From: Roseovarius salinarum
GTDB taxonomy: Bacteria; Pseudomonadota; Alphaproteobacteria; Rhodobacterales; Rhodobacteraceae
Length of the DNA: 64,000 nt
Reading direction: 5' to 3'
Assembly (NCBI RefSeq): GCF_002834145.1
Contig: NZ_PHNT01000003.1
Location: 247 to 64,246 of the forward strand
Shown piece by piece: positions 1-7,447 of the stretch. Below the pieces are notes generated by a model. It saw only the letters and a list, made by a program, of their open reading frames with translations. It ran no database searches and was not told where the DNA came from. Numbering within the stretch: position 1 is the first letter of the stretch; every line of letters starts with the position of its first letter. The position numbers and the translations under genes are program-made.

Positions 1-157
1 GCAAGGAGCCCGCAATCCGCGCGCCCTTCAGCGGCTGCGCCGCGCCGTACTCCGCGCGAAGCGCCATAAGACCCGGCATCTCCGTCTCCGCAATCGCAAT
101 CTCGCGACGGCCAAACGCCGAAAGGGAAATGTCCTTGATGATGTAATCCTGGGCCAT
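1..157 (-). CDS. ahcY: Adenosylhomocysteinase, N-terminal fragment (cut by window edge)
   Basis: Hydrolyses S-adenosylhomocysteine to adenosine and homocysteine in the cytosol, keeping the methylation cycle running. The 52 visible residues read [18 protein letters not shown], then [13 protein letters not shown] and [11 protein letters not shown], which is the typical AhcY N-terminus. The ATG follows an AAGGAGCC ribosome binding site. Only the start is present; the rest lies left of the window. In Rhodobacter ahcY lies close to regA, which matches its place here, although an HD hydrolase gene now sits between them. A stem-loop lies in its leader. Confidence 0.93.
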   Translation of the reverse strand, partial: MAQDYIIKDISLSAFGRREIAIAETEMPGLMALRAEYGAAQPLKGARIAGSL

Positions 158-182
158 CGGGCCGGCTCCTTCCAACTGGGAT

Positions 183-221
183 GTCGCCGGGCAGATAGCA
201 CCGGGACCGACGCCCGGCAAC
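183..221 (-). promoter_or_regulatory. Stem-loop in the ahcY 5' leader
   Basis: Arms 183-192 and 212-221 form a 10-bp stem closing a 19-nt loop, about 25 nt upstream of the ahcY start codon. Nine pairs are Watson-Crick. The tenth (185/219) is a C-A mismatch as plus-strand RNA but a G-U wobble as minus-strand RNA, so the fold suits an ahcY transcript. There is no T-run, so it is not an obvious terminator. I could not match it to the SAH or SAM/SAH riboswitch consensus from memory. Ligand control is speculation. Confidence 0.4.
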
Positions 222-337
222 GCGGGAATGCCACGTGACTGCCTTGGCGCCGGTGCATGCGATCCGGCGCCTTTGCAATCACCGGCCCCGGACGTTAGGA
301 GAGAAACCTCGTTGCGCAGCGTTTTCCCGGAGGAGAC

Positions 338-931
338 ATGGCCAAGCCGCGCGCCTGGCAAAAGATGCTTTCGGGCCGGCGGCTCGACCTGCTCGATCCC
401 ACGCCGGTGGACATCGAGATCGAGGATATCGCGCACGGCCTGTCCTTCGTTGCGCGGTGGAACGGGCAAACGCAGGGCGATTTCCCCTATTCCGTGGCAG
501 AGCATTCACTACTGGTCGAGCAGCTTTACGCCCACGCCAATCCGCGCACACCGGCGAAATGGCGGCTTGCGGCACTGCTCCACGATGCCCCGGAATACGT
601 GATCGGGGACATGATAAGCCCGGTCAAGGCCGCCGTCGGGCCGGGGTATGACATGCTCGAGGCCCGCCTCGCGGCGGCGGTGCACATCCGCTTCGGCCTG
701 CCCGCGACGCTTCCCGACACCGTCCGGCGGCAGATCAAACGCGCGGACAAGGCCAGCGCGTGGCTGGAGGCGACCCGGATCGCGGGTTTCACCGAGCCGG
801 AGGCCGACAGGTTTTTCGGTCGCCCGGACGCCGCGATCCTGTCCCGGTTCGGGATAAGCCTGCGCCCGCCGCGCGAGGTGCGTGCGGCCTATACCGCGCG
901 ACATGGCGAATTGATGAAACAGCTGGGATGA
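338..931 (+). CDS. HD-domain phosphohydrolase (YfbR-like)
   Basis: A 197-residue HD-superfamily protein, probably a metal-dependent nucleotidase or phosphohydrolase. Metal ligands are visible: H56 (VAEHSLL), H82-D83 ([12 protein letters not shown]) and D137 (IKRADKAS). This spacing matches YfbR-type 5'-nucleotidases and many unassigned alphaproteobacterial HD proteins. A CGGAGGAG ribosome binding site precedes the ATG. It is transcribed divergently from ahcY and convergently with regA, with 12 bp between the stop codons. The substrate cannot be told from sequence. Confidence 0.85.
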   Translation: MAKPRAWQKMLSGRRLDLLDPTPVDIEIEDIAHGLSFVARWNGQTQGDFPYSVAEHSLLVEQLYAHANPRTPAKWRLAALLHDAPEYVIGDMISPVKAAVGPGYDMLEARLAAAVHIRFGLPATLPDTVRRQIKRADKASAWLEATRIAGFTEPEADRFFGRPDAAILSRFGISLRPPREVRAAYTARHGELMKQLG

Positions 932-943
932 ACCGAAGGCAGT

Positions 944-1495
944 TCAGCGCGGAGACCGCTTTGCGAGAATGCGCTGCAACGTGCGCCGATGCATGTTGAG
1001 CCGCCGCGCGGTTTCGCTGACGTTGCGATCGCAAAGCTCATAGACGCGCTGGATGTGTTCCCAGCGAACGCGGTCCGCGCTCATCGGGTTGTCGGGGGGT
1101 GGCGGAAGTTCGTCGTCGCCGGCAAGAAGGGCCTGCGTGATGTCCCGGGCATCGGCGGGCTTGGACAGGTAATCGACGGCGCCGATCTTTACCGCCGCAA
1201 CCGCGGTGGCGATGGCGCCGTACCCCGTGAGCACGACGATACGGCTGTCGGCGCGTTTTTCCCGGATCGCCTCGACCACGTCGAGGCCGTTGCCGTCTTC
1301 AAGCCGCAGGTCACACACGGCGTAGGCCGGCGGACGTGCCGTGGCAATCGCCATGCCGGCCGCGACGGATTCGGCCGTTTCGACCTCGAAGCCACGCTTC
1401 TCCATGGCCTTGGCCAGACGCCGGATGAAAGCCTCGTCGTCGTCGACGAGCAGAAGAGACCTGTCCTCACCGATTTCGGGCAGCTCTTCGGACAT
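944..1495 (-). CDS. regA: Redox response regulator RegA/ActR/PrrA
   Basis: DNA-binding response regulator partnered with RegB; in Rhodobacter it controls photosynthesis, respiration, CO2 and N2 fixation genes in response to redox state. The 183-residue protein has a receiver domain with acidic cluster D18-D20, phosphoacceptor D62 (CDLRLEDG) and SKPAD near the domain end. A proline stretch (LPPPPDNPMSADRVRWEHI) leads into a Fis-type helix-turn-helix (NVSETARRLNMHRRTLQRI). The frame stays open 21 codons further upstream, but the ATG at 1495 follows AGGGAGA and gives the family length, so I chose it. It lies 75 bp downstream of senC on the same strand, probably cotranscribed. Confidence 0.95.
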   Translation of the reverse strand: MSEELPEIGEDRSLLLVDDDEAFIRRLAKAMEKRGFEVETAESVAAGMAIATARPPAYAVCDLRLEDGNGLDVVEAIREKRADSRIVVLTGYGAIATAVAAVKIGAVDYLSKPADARDITQALLAGDDELPPPPDNPMSADRVRWEHIQRVYELCDRNVSETARRLNMHRRTLQRILAKRSPR

Positions 1496-1570
1496 CCAGC
1501 TTCTCCCTACGCGCGCGTGCAGTCGCGTCGTTCTATCCAACACGTTCCGCTGCGTCAAACCTTCGCAGGG

Positions 1571-2197
1571 TCAACGTGCCTCGAGAAAGCACTCGACCTT
1601 GTCGGCCAGTTTTTCCGGGCTCAGGTCACGCCGGAAGAAGCCGACAAACCCTTCCTCGGGTAGGGTCAGGTAGGTGAAGGTGGAGTGATCGACAAGGTAG
1701 AAATCCTCGTCACCCTCTGCGGGTTCCTGTTTCTGGTAGAACGTGCGGTAAGCCTGGCTGGCCGCTTTCACCTGCTCCTCGCTGCCGGTCAGCCCCACCA
1801 TCCGGGGGTGCAGGTTGTCGGTGAAATCCGCCAGAAGCTCGGGCGTGTCGCGCTGGGGATCGACCGAGATGAAGACCGGCTTGACGATCTTGCCGCGCGC
1901 TTCGAGGATCTCGATCGCGGCGGCGTTCCGCGCGTTGTCGAGCGGGCAGACGTCGGGGCAGAAGGCATACCCGAAATACAGCAGCGACGGCTTGTCGATG
2001 ACATCCTCGTGCGTGACGGTCTGGCCGGTTTCGTCGACCAGCGTGAACGGGCCGCCGATCTTGGAACTGCCGCCCGCGACCTGTCCGCCACGGCATTGAG
2101 CGAAGCGGTCCTCGCCGTTGCCCGTGGTCACGTAGTAGACACCCCCGAGTGCAACGAGGAGCGCGGCGACGGCGGCAATCGCGAAATAGCGGGTCAT
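1571..2197 (-). CDS. senC: SCO1/SenC/PrrC copper-binding membrane protein
   Basis: Membrane-anchored SCO-family protein for copper delivery to cytochrome c oxidase, and a modulator of RegB/PrrB signalling in Rhodobacter. The 208-residue product has one N-terminal membrane segment (about residues 5-22) and a thioredoxin-like periplasmic domain with C80-x3-C84 (FCPDVCP) and H171 (DHSTFTYL), the SCO copper ligands. The frame is open well upstream of 2197, but the MTRYFAIAAV start gives the normal length and signal anchor; its ribosome binding site is weak. It is divergent from regB across 84 bp and followed by regA, the classic locus layout. Confidence 0.93.
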   Translation of the reverse strand: MTRYFAIAAVAALLVALGGVYYVTTGNGEDRFAQCRGGQVAGGSSKIGGPFTLVDETGQTVTHEDVIDKPSLLYFGYAFCPDVCPLDNARNAAAIEILEARGKIVKPVFISVDPQRDTPELLADFTDNLHPRMVGLTGSEEQVKAASQAYRTFYQKQEPAEGDEDFYLVDHSTFTYLTLPEEGFVGFFRRDLSPEKLADKVECFLEAR

Positions 2198-2281
2198 GGG
2201 CAAGCGTCCGGTTGTCTGGTCCTGATCGTTCTCCACATCTATCATCGGACCGAACAGTTGCAACGGGAAGAGGCGCGACAA

Positions 2282-3664
2282 ATGAGCGACATCTCCGGCG
2301 GCCTTTTCCGTCAGGGTGGCGGCAACTGGATCCGCCTGCGCACGCTGGTACTGCTGCGATGGTGGGCGATCTTCGGGCAGATCTCGGCACTGGTGGCGGC
2401 CGAGCGGCTCTATAACCTGAACCTCGAGGTGGGACTTTGCTATCTCGTGGTGGGTGTTGCCGTTGTCAGCAACCTTGTTGCCGCCTTCGTGTTCCCGGAA
2501 AACAAGCGCCTGTCGGAATCCGAGAACATGCTGTTCGTTCTCTTCGACATGCTGCAGCTCGGGGCGATGCTGTATCTGACCGGCGGTCTGCACAACCCGT
2601 TTTCAATCCTGATCGTGGGGCCGGTGATCGTCTCGGCCTCCGCTCTTTCCACCCGGTCGACGGTCCTGCTGGGTCTGACGGCGATCCTCATCGTCTCCGT
2701 TTTGACGGAATTCTACCTTCCCCTGCGAACCGAGCAGGGGTTCATACTGCGCACGCCCGGGGTTTTCCTTTTTGGGAACTGGGCGGCCATCGTGATCGCG
2801 GTGGTCTTCCTTGGCGTCTACTCGCGCTGGATCCTGTCCGAGATGCACGCGATGTCCGATGCGCTGCAAGCCACGCAGATGGCGCTGGCACGCGAGCAGA
2901 AGCTGACCGACCTAGGCGGCGTCGTGGCGGCGGCGGCGCACGAACTCGGAACGCCCCTTGCAACGATCAAGCTGACCAGCGCGGAGCTGGCCGAGGAACT
3001 TTCAGACACGCCCGAACTGCGCGAGGACGCCACCCTGATCGGCGAACAGGCGGATCGGTGCCGCGACATTCTGCGGGCCATGGGCGGGCAGTTGAAGGAC
3101 GACCCGCAGCTTCGCAGCGTGCCCCTGCCGGCCCTGCTCGAAGAGGCGGCACAGCCGCACATCGAGCGGGGCAAGGACATTCACTTCGAGACCACCGCGG
3201 AGACCGATGCACCATCGTCACCACCCACCGTGAAGCGCCGCCCCGAGATCATTCACGGTTTGCGGAACCTGATACAGAATGCCGTCGATTTCGCGCGCGG
3301 CAACGTCCGGATCCAGAGCACCTGGACCGCTGACCATATCTCGGTCCGGATCGTGGACGATGGACCGGGGTTTCCCGCACATATCCTCGGGCGGATCGGT
3401 GACCCCTTCATGCGCAGCCGTCCTTCGGGCGATGATGCGCGCCGGCCGGGCTACGAAGGCATGGGGCTGGGCCTGTTCATCGCAAAGACCCTCCTCGAAC
3501 GCTCCGGCGCCGATCTGAGCTTCGCCAATGGTTCGCGCCGATCCGGAGAGCAAGGGAGGAAGACCGGCCGCGGCGCAGTCGTCGAGGTCCGCTGGCCTCG
3601 TGACCGTTTCGACGCCGCGATGGGTGGGCGCCGCGCGGGCGAAACGGCGCCGAACCACGGTTAA
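2282..3664 (+). CDS. regB: Redox sensor histidine kinase RegB/PrrB
   Basis: Inner-membrane sensor kinase that phosphorylates RegA according to quinone redox state and oxygen. The 460-residue protein has several N-terminal transmembrane helices (about 20-180) including the quinone-binding heptad GGLHNPF (101-107). The H-box has H220 (AAAAHELGTPLATIK), the redox-active cysteine is C260 (DRCRDILRAMG), N333 (NLIQNAVDFA) marks the N-box, and the G-boxes are DDGPGFP and GMGLGLFIAK. The start was set at MSDISGGLF after GGGAAGAGG, although the frame is open far upstream. Its stop codon lies inside a TTAA-N7-TTAA palindrome that belongs to the next gene's upstream region. Confidence 0.96.
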   Translation: MSDISGGLFRQGGGNWIRLRTLVLLRWWAIFGQISALVAAERLYNLNLEVGLCYLVVGVAVVSNLVAAFVFPENKRLSESENMLFVLFDMLQLGAMLYLTGGLHNPFSILIVGPVIVSASALSTRSTVLLGLTAILIVSVLTEFYLPLRTEQGFILRTPGVFLFGNWAAIVIAVVFLGVYSRWILSEMHAMSDALQATQMALAREQKLTDLGGVVAAAAHELGTPLATIKLTSAELAEELSDTPELREDATLIGEQADRCRDILRAMGGQLKDDPQLRSVPLPALLEEAAQPHIERGKDIHFETTAETDAPSSPPTVKRRPEIIHGLRNLIQNAVDFARGNVRIQSTWTADHISVRIVDDGPGFPAHILGRIGDPFMRSRPSGDDARRPGYEGMGLGLFIAKTLLERSGADLSFANGSRRSGEQGRKTGRGAVVEVRWPRDRFDAAMGGRRAGETAPNHG

Positions 3665-3677
3665 CGTGGCGTTAACC
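3659..3677. promoter_or_regulatory. Perfect TTAA-N7-TTAA palindrome (CtrA-type box candidate)
   Basis: GGTTAACG-TGG-CGTTAACC is an exact 8-3-8 inverted repeat containing TTAA-N7-TTAA, the full CtrA recognition pattern known from Caulobacter, and two GTTAAC hexamers of the kind reported for Rhodobacterales CtrA. It lies 47 bp before the PAS-protein start and overlaps the regB stop codon. A DnaA-box-like CTGTCCACA follows at about 3679-3688. Binding by CtrA is inferred from the pattern only. Confidence 0.5.
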
Positions 3678-3723
3678 TTCTGTCCACAAGGTGACCCGTG
3701 GTGCGTAACCGCAGGGTCGCGAC

Positions 3724-5244
3724 ATGGAAGACATCCCTACCGCTGTCTGGATTGCCGTCGTCGCGCTGAGCGTTGCGGTTTCGCTCATCGTTATCTTCGC
3801 AGCCGGCGCAACGGGGCGTGGCGCCGAGTCCGATCCTGACGCTTCCCAACTTGCTAAGACCCGCGAGGTTTCGTTCCTTTTCCACGGCTCACAGCTTGTC
3901 GATTGCGACGCGGAGGCGGCCGCAATGCCGCCCGGCGGCATCGAAAGCTGGCGTGACCTGCACCAGTGGCTCAGCTTCCGGTTTCCCGAACTGCCCGCCA
4001 GGATCGACGAGGTTGCGACCGTTGCCGGCAGGGAACTCGCTCCTACCGAGACGTCCGACGGCGGGCGGCTGTTGCTGGATCAGGCGGATGGCGTCACCCG
4101 GGTCACGCTCCGTCAGGCGCGCCCGCCGTCTGCGGCGGATTCGCACGAAGTCGTTCGGTTGCGGCGGAAAATCACGCTCCTGTCAGCGGCGACGGAGACG
4201 GCACCCGACCCGATCTGGATCACCGACGCCGACGGCGCGCAGGTCTGGTGCAACACCGCCTGCGAAATGGCTGCCGAGCTGCCCGGGAAATGGAACACCG
4301 AAGGCCAAGCCGCGGAGCCGGGGCGCGACACCAGGAGTCGGATCGAAATCCCCGTCTCGGCCGGAGACCCGCATCAATACGAAGTGGCCTGCGAGGTGAC
4401 CGGCCACATGACGGTTCACCATGCCCGCGACGTGACGCGGCTCGTCGCCGCGGAGACCGCGCAAAGCAGCTTCGTCCAGACACTGACAAAGACCTTCGCG
4501 AACCTCGCGACCGGCCTGGCCGTCTTCGACTACGAGCGCCGGCTTGCCCTGTTCAACCCGGCGCTCGTCGACCTGACCGGTCTGCGTGCCGAGTTCCTGA
4601 GCGCACGGCCACATTTCACCAGTTTCTTCGACCGGTTGCGGGACAACGGCGCCATGCCTGAACCGCGAAGCTATTCCTCTTGGCGGCGGCGGCTCGAAGA
4701 CCTCGCCACGCGCGCCAACGGAGAGGCGTTCCAGGAAACATGGAACCTGCCTGGCGACGTGACCTACAGGGTCACGGGCCAGCCGCACCCGGACGGTGCA
4801 CTGGTCTTCCTGTTCGAGGACATTTCACCGGAGGTCGCGATGACGCGGGGCACCCGGCGGCAACTGTGGCTGCATCAGGCGGCGCTCGACGCCCTCGAAT
4901 CCTCCGCGGTGCTGTTCGGGCCGGACGGCCGCCTGTGTTTCACCAATGCCGCGTGCCGCGAAGCGCTTCGCCTCGATCCCGATGGCGCGGTAACGGACCT
5001 GAGCATTTCCGATTTCATCACGGCCTGCCAAGTCGCGCGGCCCGTTCCGGAGCTCTGGCAAGCCGTCGAGACGCGCCTGCGAAACGGGACGGCCCCTGGC
5101 ACGGCGTGGCACCGTCAAGCGCCGCTTTCGCACGGCGGTTTCCTGCGCTGCACCGTCTCGTCCCTGCCGGGCGGTGCAACGATGCTGTCGTGGACCGAAA
5201 CCGGCCCCGTCCGGAACGCGCAAGAAGCATCCGTTCACGGCTGA
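3724..5244 (+). CDS. Membrane-anchored PAS-domain protein without kinase domain (DivL-like candidate)
   Basis: A 506-residue protein with one N-terminal transmembrane helix (about 7-27) followed by PAS-type segments. The clearest is a PAS-7-like block (FANLATGLAVFDYERRLALF, then DLTGLRAEFLSARPHF and FLFEDISPEV), followed by another PAS-like repeat (SSAVLFGPDGRLCFTNAACR). It ends without the H-box, N-box or G-boxes of a histidine kinase. In Rhodobacter capsulatus a kinase-less PAS protein called DivL affects CtrA phosphorylation and gene transfer agent production; size, family and the CtrA-like box upstream suggest this is its counterpart. That identity is inference. AGGG precedes the ATG; tsaE follows after 40 bp. 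Confidence 0.75.
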   Translation: MEDIPTAVWIAVVALSVAVSLIVIFAAGATGRGAESDPDASQLAKTREVSFLFHGSQLVDCDAEAAAMPPGGIESWRDLHQWLSFRFPELPARIDEVATVAGRELAPTETSDGGRLLLDQADGVTRVTLRQARPPSAADSHEVVRLRRKITLLSAATETAPDPIWITDADGAQVWCNTACEMAAELPGKWNTEGQAAEPGRDTRSRIEIPVSAGDPHQYEVACEVTGHMTVHHARDVTRLVAAETAQSSFVQTLTKTFANLATGLAVFDYERRLALFNPALVDLTGLRAEFLSARPHFTSFFDRLRDNGAMPEPRSYSSWRRRLEDLATRANGEAFQETWNLPGDVTYRVTGQPHPDGALVFLFEDISPEVAMTRGTRRQLWLHQAALDALESSAVLFGPDGRLCFTNAACREALRLDPDGAVTDLSISDFITACQVARPVPELWQAVETRLRNGTAPGTAWHRQAPLSHGGFLRCTVSSLPGGATMLSWTETGPVRNAQEASVHG

Positions 5245-5284
5245 TCGCGGTTGCGGGTGCGCCGATGGCATGTAATCTCGCGCC

Positions 5285-5761
5285 ATGACCGGTGGCCAGC
5301 TGACACTTTTCATGCAGGACGCGGACAGGACCTGCCGCTTCGCGCAGGCGCTTGCGTCGCGCCTTGCGCCTGGGTGCGTGCTTCTGCTGGACGGGCCCAT
5401 CGGCGCCGGAAAGACCCATTTCGCCCGGTGCCTGATCCAGGCGACCCAGGACATGCCGGAAGACGTGCCCTCGCCCACCTACACGCTGGTGCAGTCCTAT
5501 GCCACGCGCCGGGGCGAGGTCGTGCATGCCGACCTGTATCGGCTGGGCGACACCTCGGAACTGGCCGAGCTTGGCCTCGACGAGGCATTCAACACGGCCA
5601 TCTGTCTCGTCGAATGGCCCGATCGCCTCGGGGATGCGGCACCTGAAAAGGCCCTCACACTGGAATTCGAGATCCCCTCTTCGGGCATCGGCCGCAATGT
5701 CACGCTCAGCTGGACCGATCCGGCATGGGCCGAGCGCCTCGCGGGGGTCGGCCATGACTGA
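5285..5761 (+). CDS. tsaE: tRNA t6A biosynthesis ATPase TsaE
   Basis: ATPase of the TsaBDE complex that makes N6-threonylcarbamoyladenosine at position 37 of ANN-decoding tRNAs. The 158-residue protein has Walker A GPIGAGKT (37-44), the switch-like segment VPSPTYTLVQ, the acidic motif HADLYRLGD and the conserved tail motif VEWPDRLG. It is the first gene of a tightly overlapping set; its last codons overlap the amgK start by 8 bp. Confidence 0.95.
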   Translation: MTGGQLTLFMQDADRTCRFAQALASRLAPGCVLLLDGPIGAGKTHFARCLIQATQDMPEDVPSPTYTLVQSYATRRGEVVHADLYRLGDTSELAELGLDEAFNTAICLVEWPDRLGDAAPEKALTLEFEIPSSGIGRNVTLSWTDPAWAERLAGVGHD

Positions 5762-6773
5762 CCGGGACCACGGCATCGCAAGGTTTCTGCAAACCGAGGG
5801 ATGGGCCGGGGCGCAGGCAACGCCGCTTGCCGGCGACGCCTCGAACCGCCGTTACCTGCGGCTGATCCGGGAGGCCGGGGAACGTGCCGTTCTGATGGAT
5901 GCCCCGCCCGGGCGGGGCGAGGATGTGCGCCCTTTCCTGCACATCGCGCGACACCTGTCCGACCTTGGACTCAGCGCACCGCGCATCCTTGCCGCCGATG
6001 AAACGGAGGGGTTCCTGCTGCTCGAGGATCTTGGCGACGCGGTCTTCGCACGCGTCCTCGAGCAAGACCCGGCGCACGAGGCCGAACTTTACACCGCCGC
6101 GACCGACCTGCTTGTGCGCCTGCACGCCGGCCCGCCTGCCGATGTCGCGGCCTACGATGCGCCGTGCATGACGGAGCTCGCCGCGCTGGCCTTCGACTGG
6201 TACGGCGCCGCCAGCGGGGACATCCAACCGGAGACGCGGGGCGAGTTCACCGCGCGTCTGCAGGCGATCCTTGCAAAGCACGCCCCCGTGCAGGACGTTC
6301 TTGTCCTGCGCGACTACCACGCGGAAAACCTGGTCTGGCTGCCCGAACGCAGCGACGTTGCGCGCGTCGGCCTGCTGGACTTCCAGGATGCCATGACCGG
6401 GCACCGGGCCTATGACCTTGTCTCGCTGCTTCAGGACGCGCGACGCGACGTTCCGGAGGCACGCGAGGCGGCGATGATTGATCGCTACGTGGATCGAGCG
6501 GGACTCGCACCCGAACCGTTCCACGCCGCCTACCGGTGCCTCGGCGTGCAGCGCAACCTTCGGATCCTGGGCGTCTTTGCACGGCTTGCCCTTCGCGACG
6601 CCAAGCCGCGCTACCTTTCCCTGATGCCGCGTGTCTGGGCGCACCTGTCCAGGGATCTCGAACACCCGGCGCTTGCCGACCTCGCCGAGCTCCTGCCCCG
6701 CATGCTGCCGGCGCCAACCCCGGAGATTTTGCGCCAACTGGAAGAGCGATGCCCGACGTCCCATTCCCCGTGA
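5754..6773 (+). CDS. amgK: N-acetylmuramate/N-acetylglucosamine kinase AmgK
   Basis: Aminoglycoside-phosphotransferase-fold sugar kinase of 339 residues. In Pseudomonas AmgK phosphorylates MurNAc (and GlcNAc) at the anomeric position during peptidoglycan recycling. Motifs are the nucleotide-binding start [22 protein letters not shown], catalytic loop [12 protein letters not shown] (D187, N192) and metal-binding [16 protein letters not shown] (D209). Its immediate partner is a MurU-type nucleotidyltransferase, overlapping by 25 bp, which makes the recycling role much more likely than antibiotic resistance. Start is the ATG overlapping the tsaE stop. Confidence 0.88.
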   Translation: MTDRDHGIARFLQTEGWAGAQATPLAGDASNRRYLRLIREAGERAVLMDAPPGRGEDVRPFLHIARHLSDLGLSAPRILAADETEGFLLLEDLGDAVFARVLEQDPAHEAELYTAATDLLVRLHAGPPADVAAYDAPCMTELAALAFDWYGAASGDIQPETRGEFTARLQAILAKHAPVQDVLVLRDYHAENLVWLPERSDVARVGLLDFQDAMTGHRAYDLVSLLQDARRDVPEAREAAMIDRYVDRAGLAPEPFHAAYRCLGVQRNLRILGVFARLALRDAKPRYLSLMPRVWAHLSRDLEHPALADLAELLPRMLPAPTPEILRQLEERCPTSHSP

Positions 6774-7447
6774 TGCTTTTTGCCGCCGGGTTCGGCACCC
6801 GCATGGGTCCGCTGACAGCCGAGCGGCCGAAGCCGCTGCTTCCCGTCGCGGGCCGGCCGCTCGTGGATCACGCGCTCGGCCTGGCGCGGCAGGCCGGCGC
6901 ACCGCGCATCGTGGTCAACCTGCATTACAAGGCCGAGATGATGGCGCGTCATCTCGAAGGCTCGGGCGTCCTGCTGTCCCACGAAACGCCCGATATCCTC
7001 GACACCGGAGGTGGGCTGCGCGCCGCGCTGCCGCTTCTCGACAGTGCGACCGCATTCACTTTGAACACGGACGCCATTTTCGCCGGGACGAACCCGCTGA
7101 CGGCGCTTCTGGAGCGCTGGCACCCCGAGGAAATGGACGCGCTCTTGCTGTGCGTCCCCGCGGAACGGGCCGAGGGCCATGCCGGCGGCGGGGATTTCCG
7201 GGTGGGCGGCGACGGGCGCGTACATCGCGGGGGGAACCTGGTTTACACCGGCGCGCAGATCTTCAAGACGGGCGGCCTGTCCGGCATCTCGGACAGGGTT
7301 TTCTCGCTCAACCGGCTCTGGGATGACATGATGGCACGCGGACGGCTCCAGGCCGTCAGCTACGACGGGTCATGGTGCGACGTTGGAACCCCCGAGGGCA
7401 TCGCATTGGCCGAGCGCATGGTCGGAGGCCGAGATGTTCACGGGTGA
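6749..7447 (+). CDS. murU: N-acetylmuramate-1-phosphate uridylyltransferase MurU
   Basis: Sugar-phosphate nucleotidyltransferase of 232 residues; with AmgK it converts salvaged MurNAc-1-phosphate to UDP-MurNAc, bypassing fosfomycin-sensitive de novo synthesis in organisms where this has been tested. It shows the NTP-binding signature [28 protein letters not shown], the metal aspartate in LNTDAIF and the lid motif [12 protein letters not shown]. It overlaps amgK upstream and addB downstream. Broader annotation as mannose-1-phosphate guanylyltransferase-like is possible, but the gene pair argues for MurU. Confidence 0.85.
   Translation: MPDVPFPVMLFAAGFGTRMGPLTAERPKPLLPVAGRPLVDHALGLARQAGAPRIVVNLHYKAEMMARHLEGSGVLLSHETPDILDTGGGLRAALPLLDSATAFTLNTDAIFAGTNPLTALLERWHPEEMDALLLCVPAERAEGHAGGGDFRVGGDGRVHRGGNLVYTGAQIFKTGGLSGISDRVFSLNRLWDDMMARGRLQAVSYDGSWCDVGTPEGIALAERMVGGRDVHG

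Noticed and set aside
158-337. A classical SAH or SAM/SAH riboswitch before ahcY
   Set aside because: A stem-loop exists, but the conserved core nucleotides I remember for these riboswitches are not present; kept only as an unassigned structure.
2198-2593. Extending senC upstream into a 340-residue protein
   Set aside because: The added region is antisense to regB, lacks hydrophobic or SCO-like sequence, and would bury the membrane anchor; family length supports the start at 2197.
3724-5244. Calling the PAS protein a full sensor histidine kinase
   Set aside because: No H-box, N-box or G-box before the stop codon, and the next gene (tsaE) starts 40 bp later, so no frameshifted kinase remnant fits.
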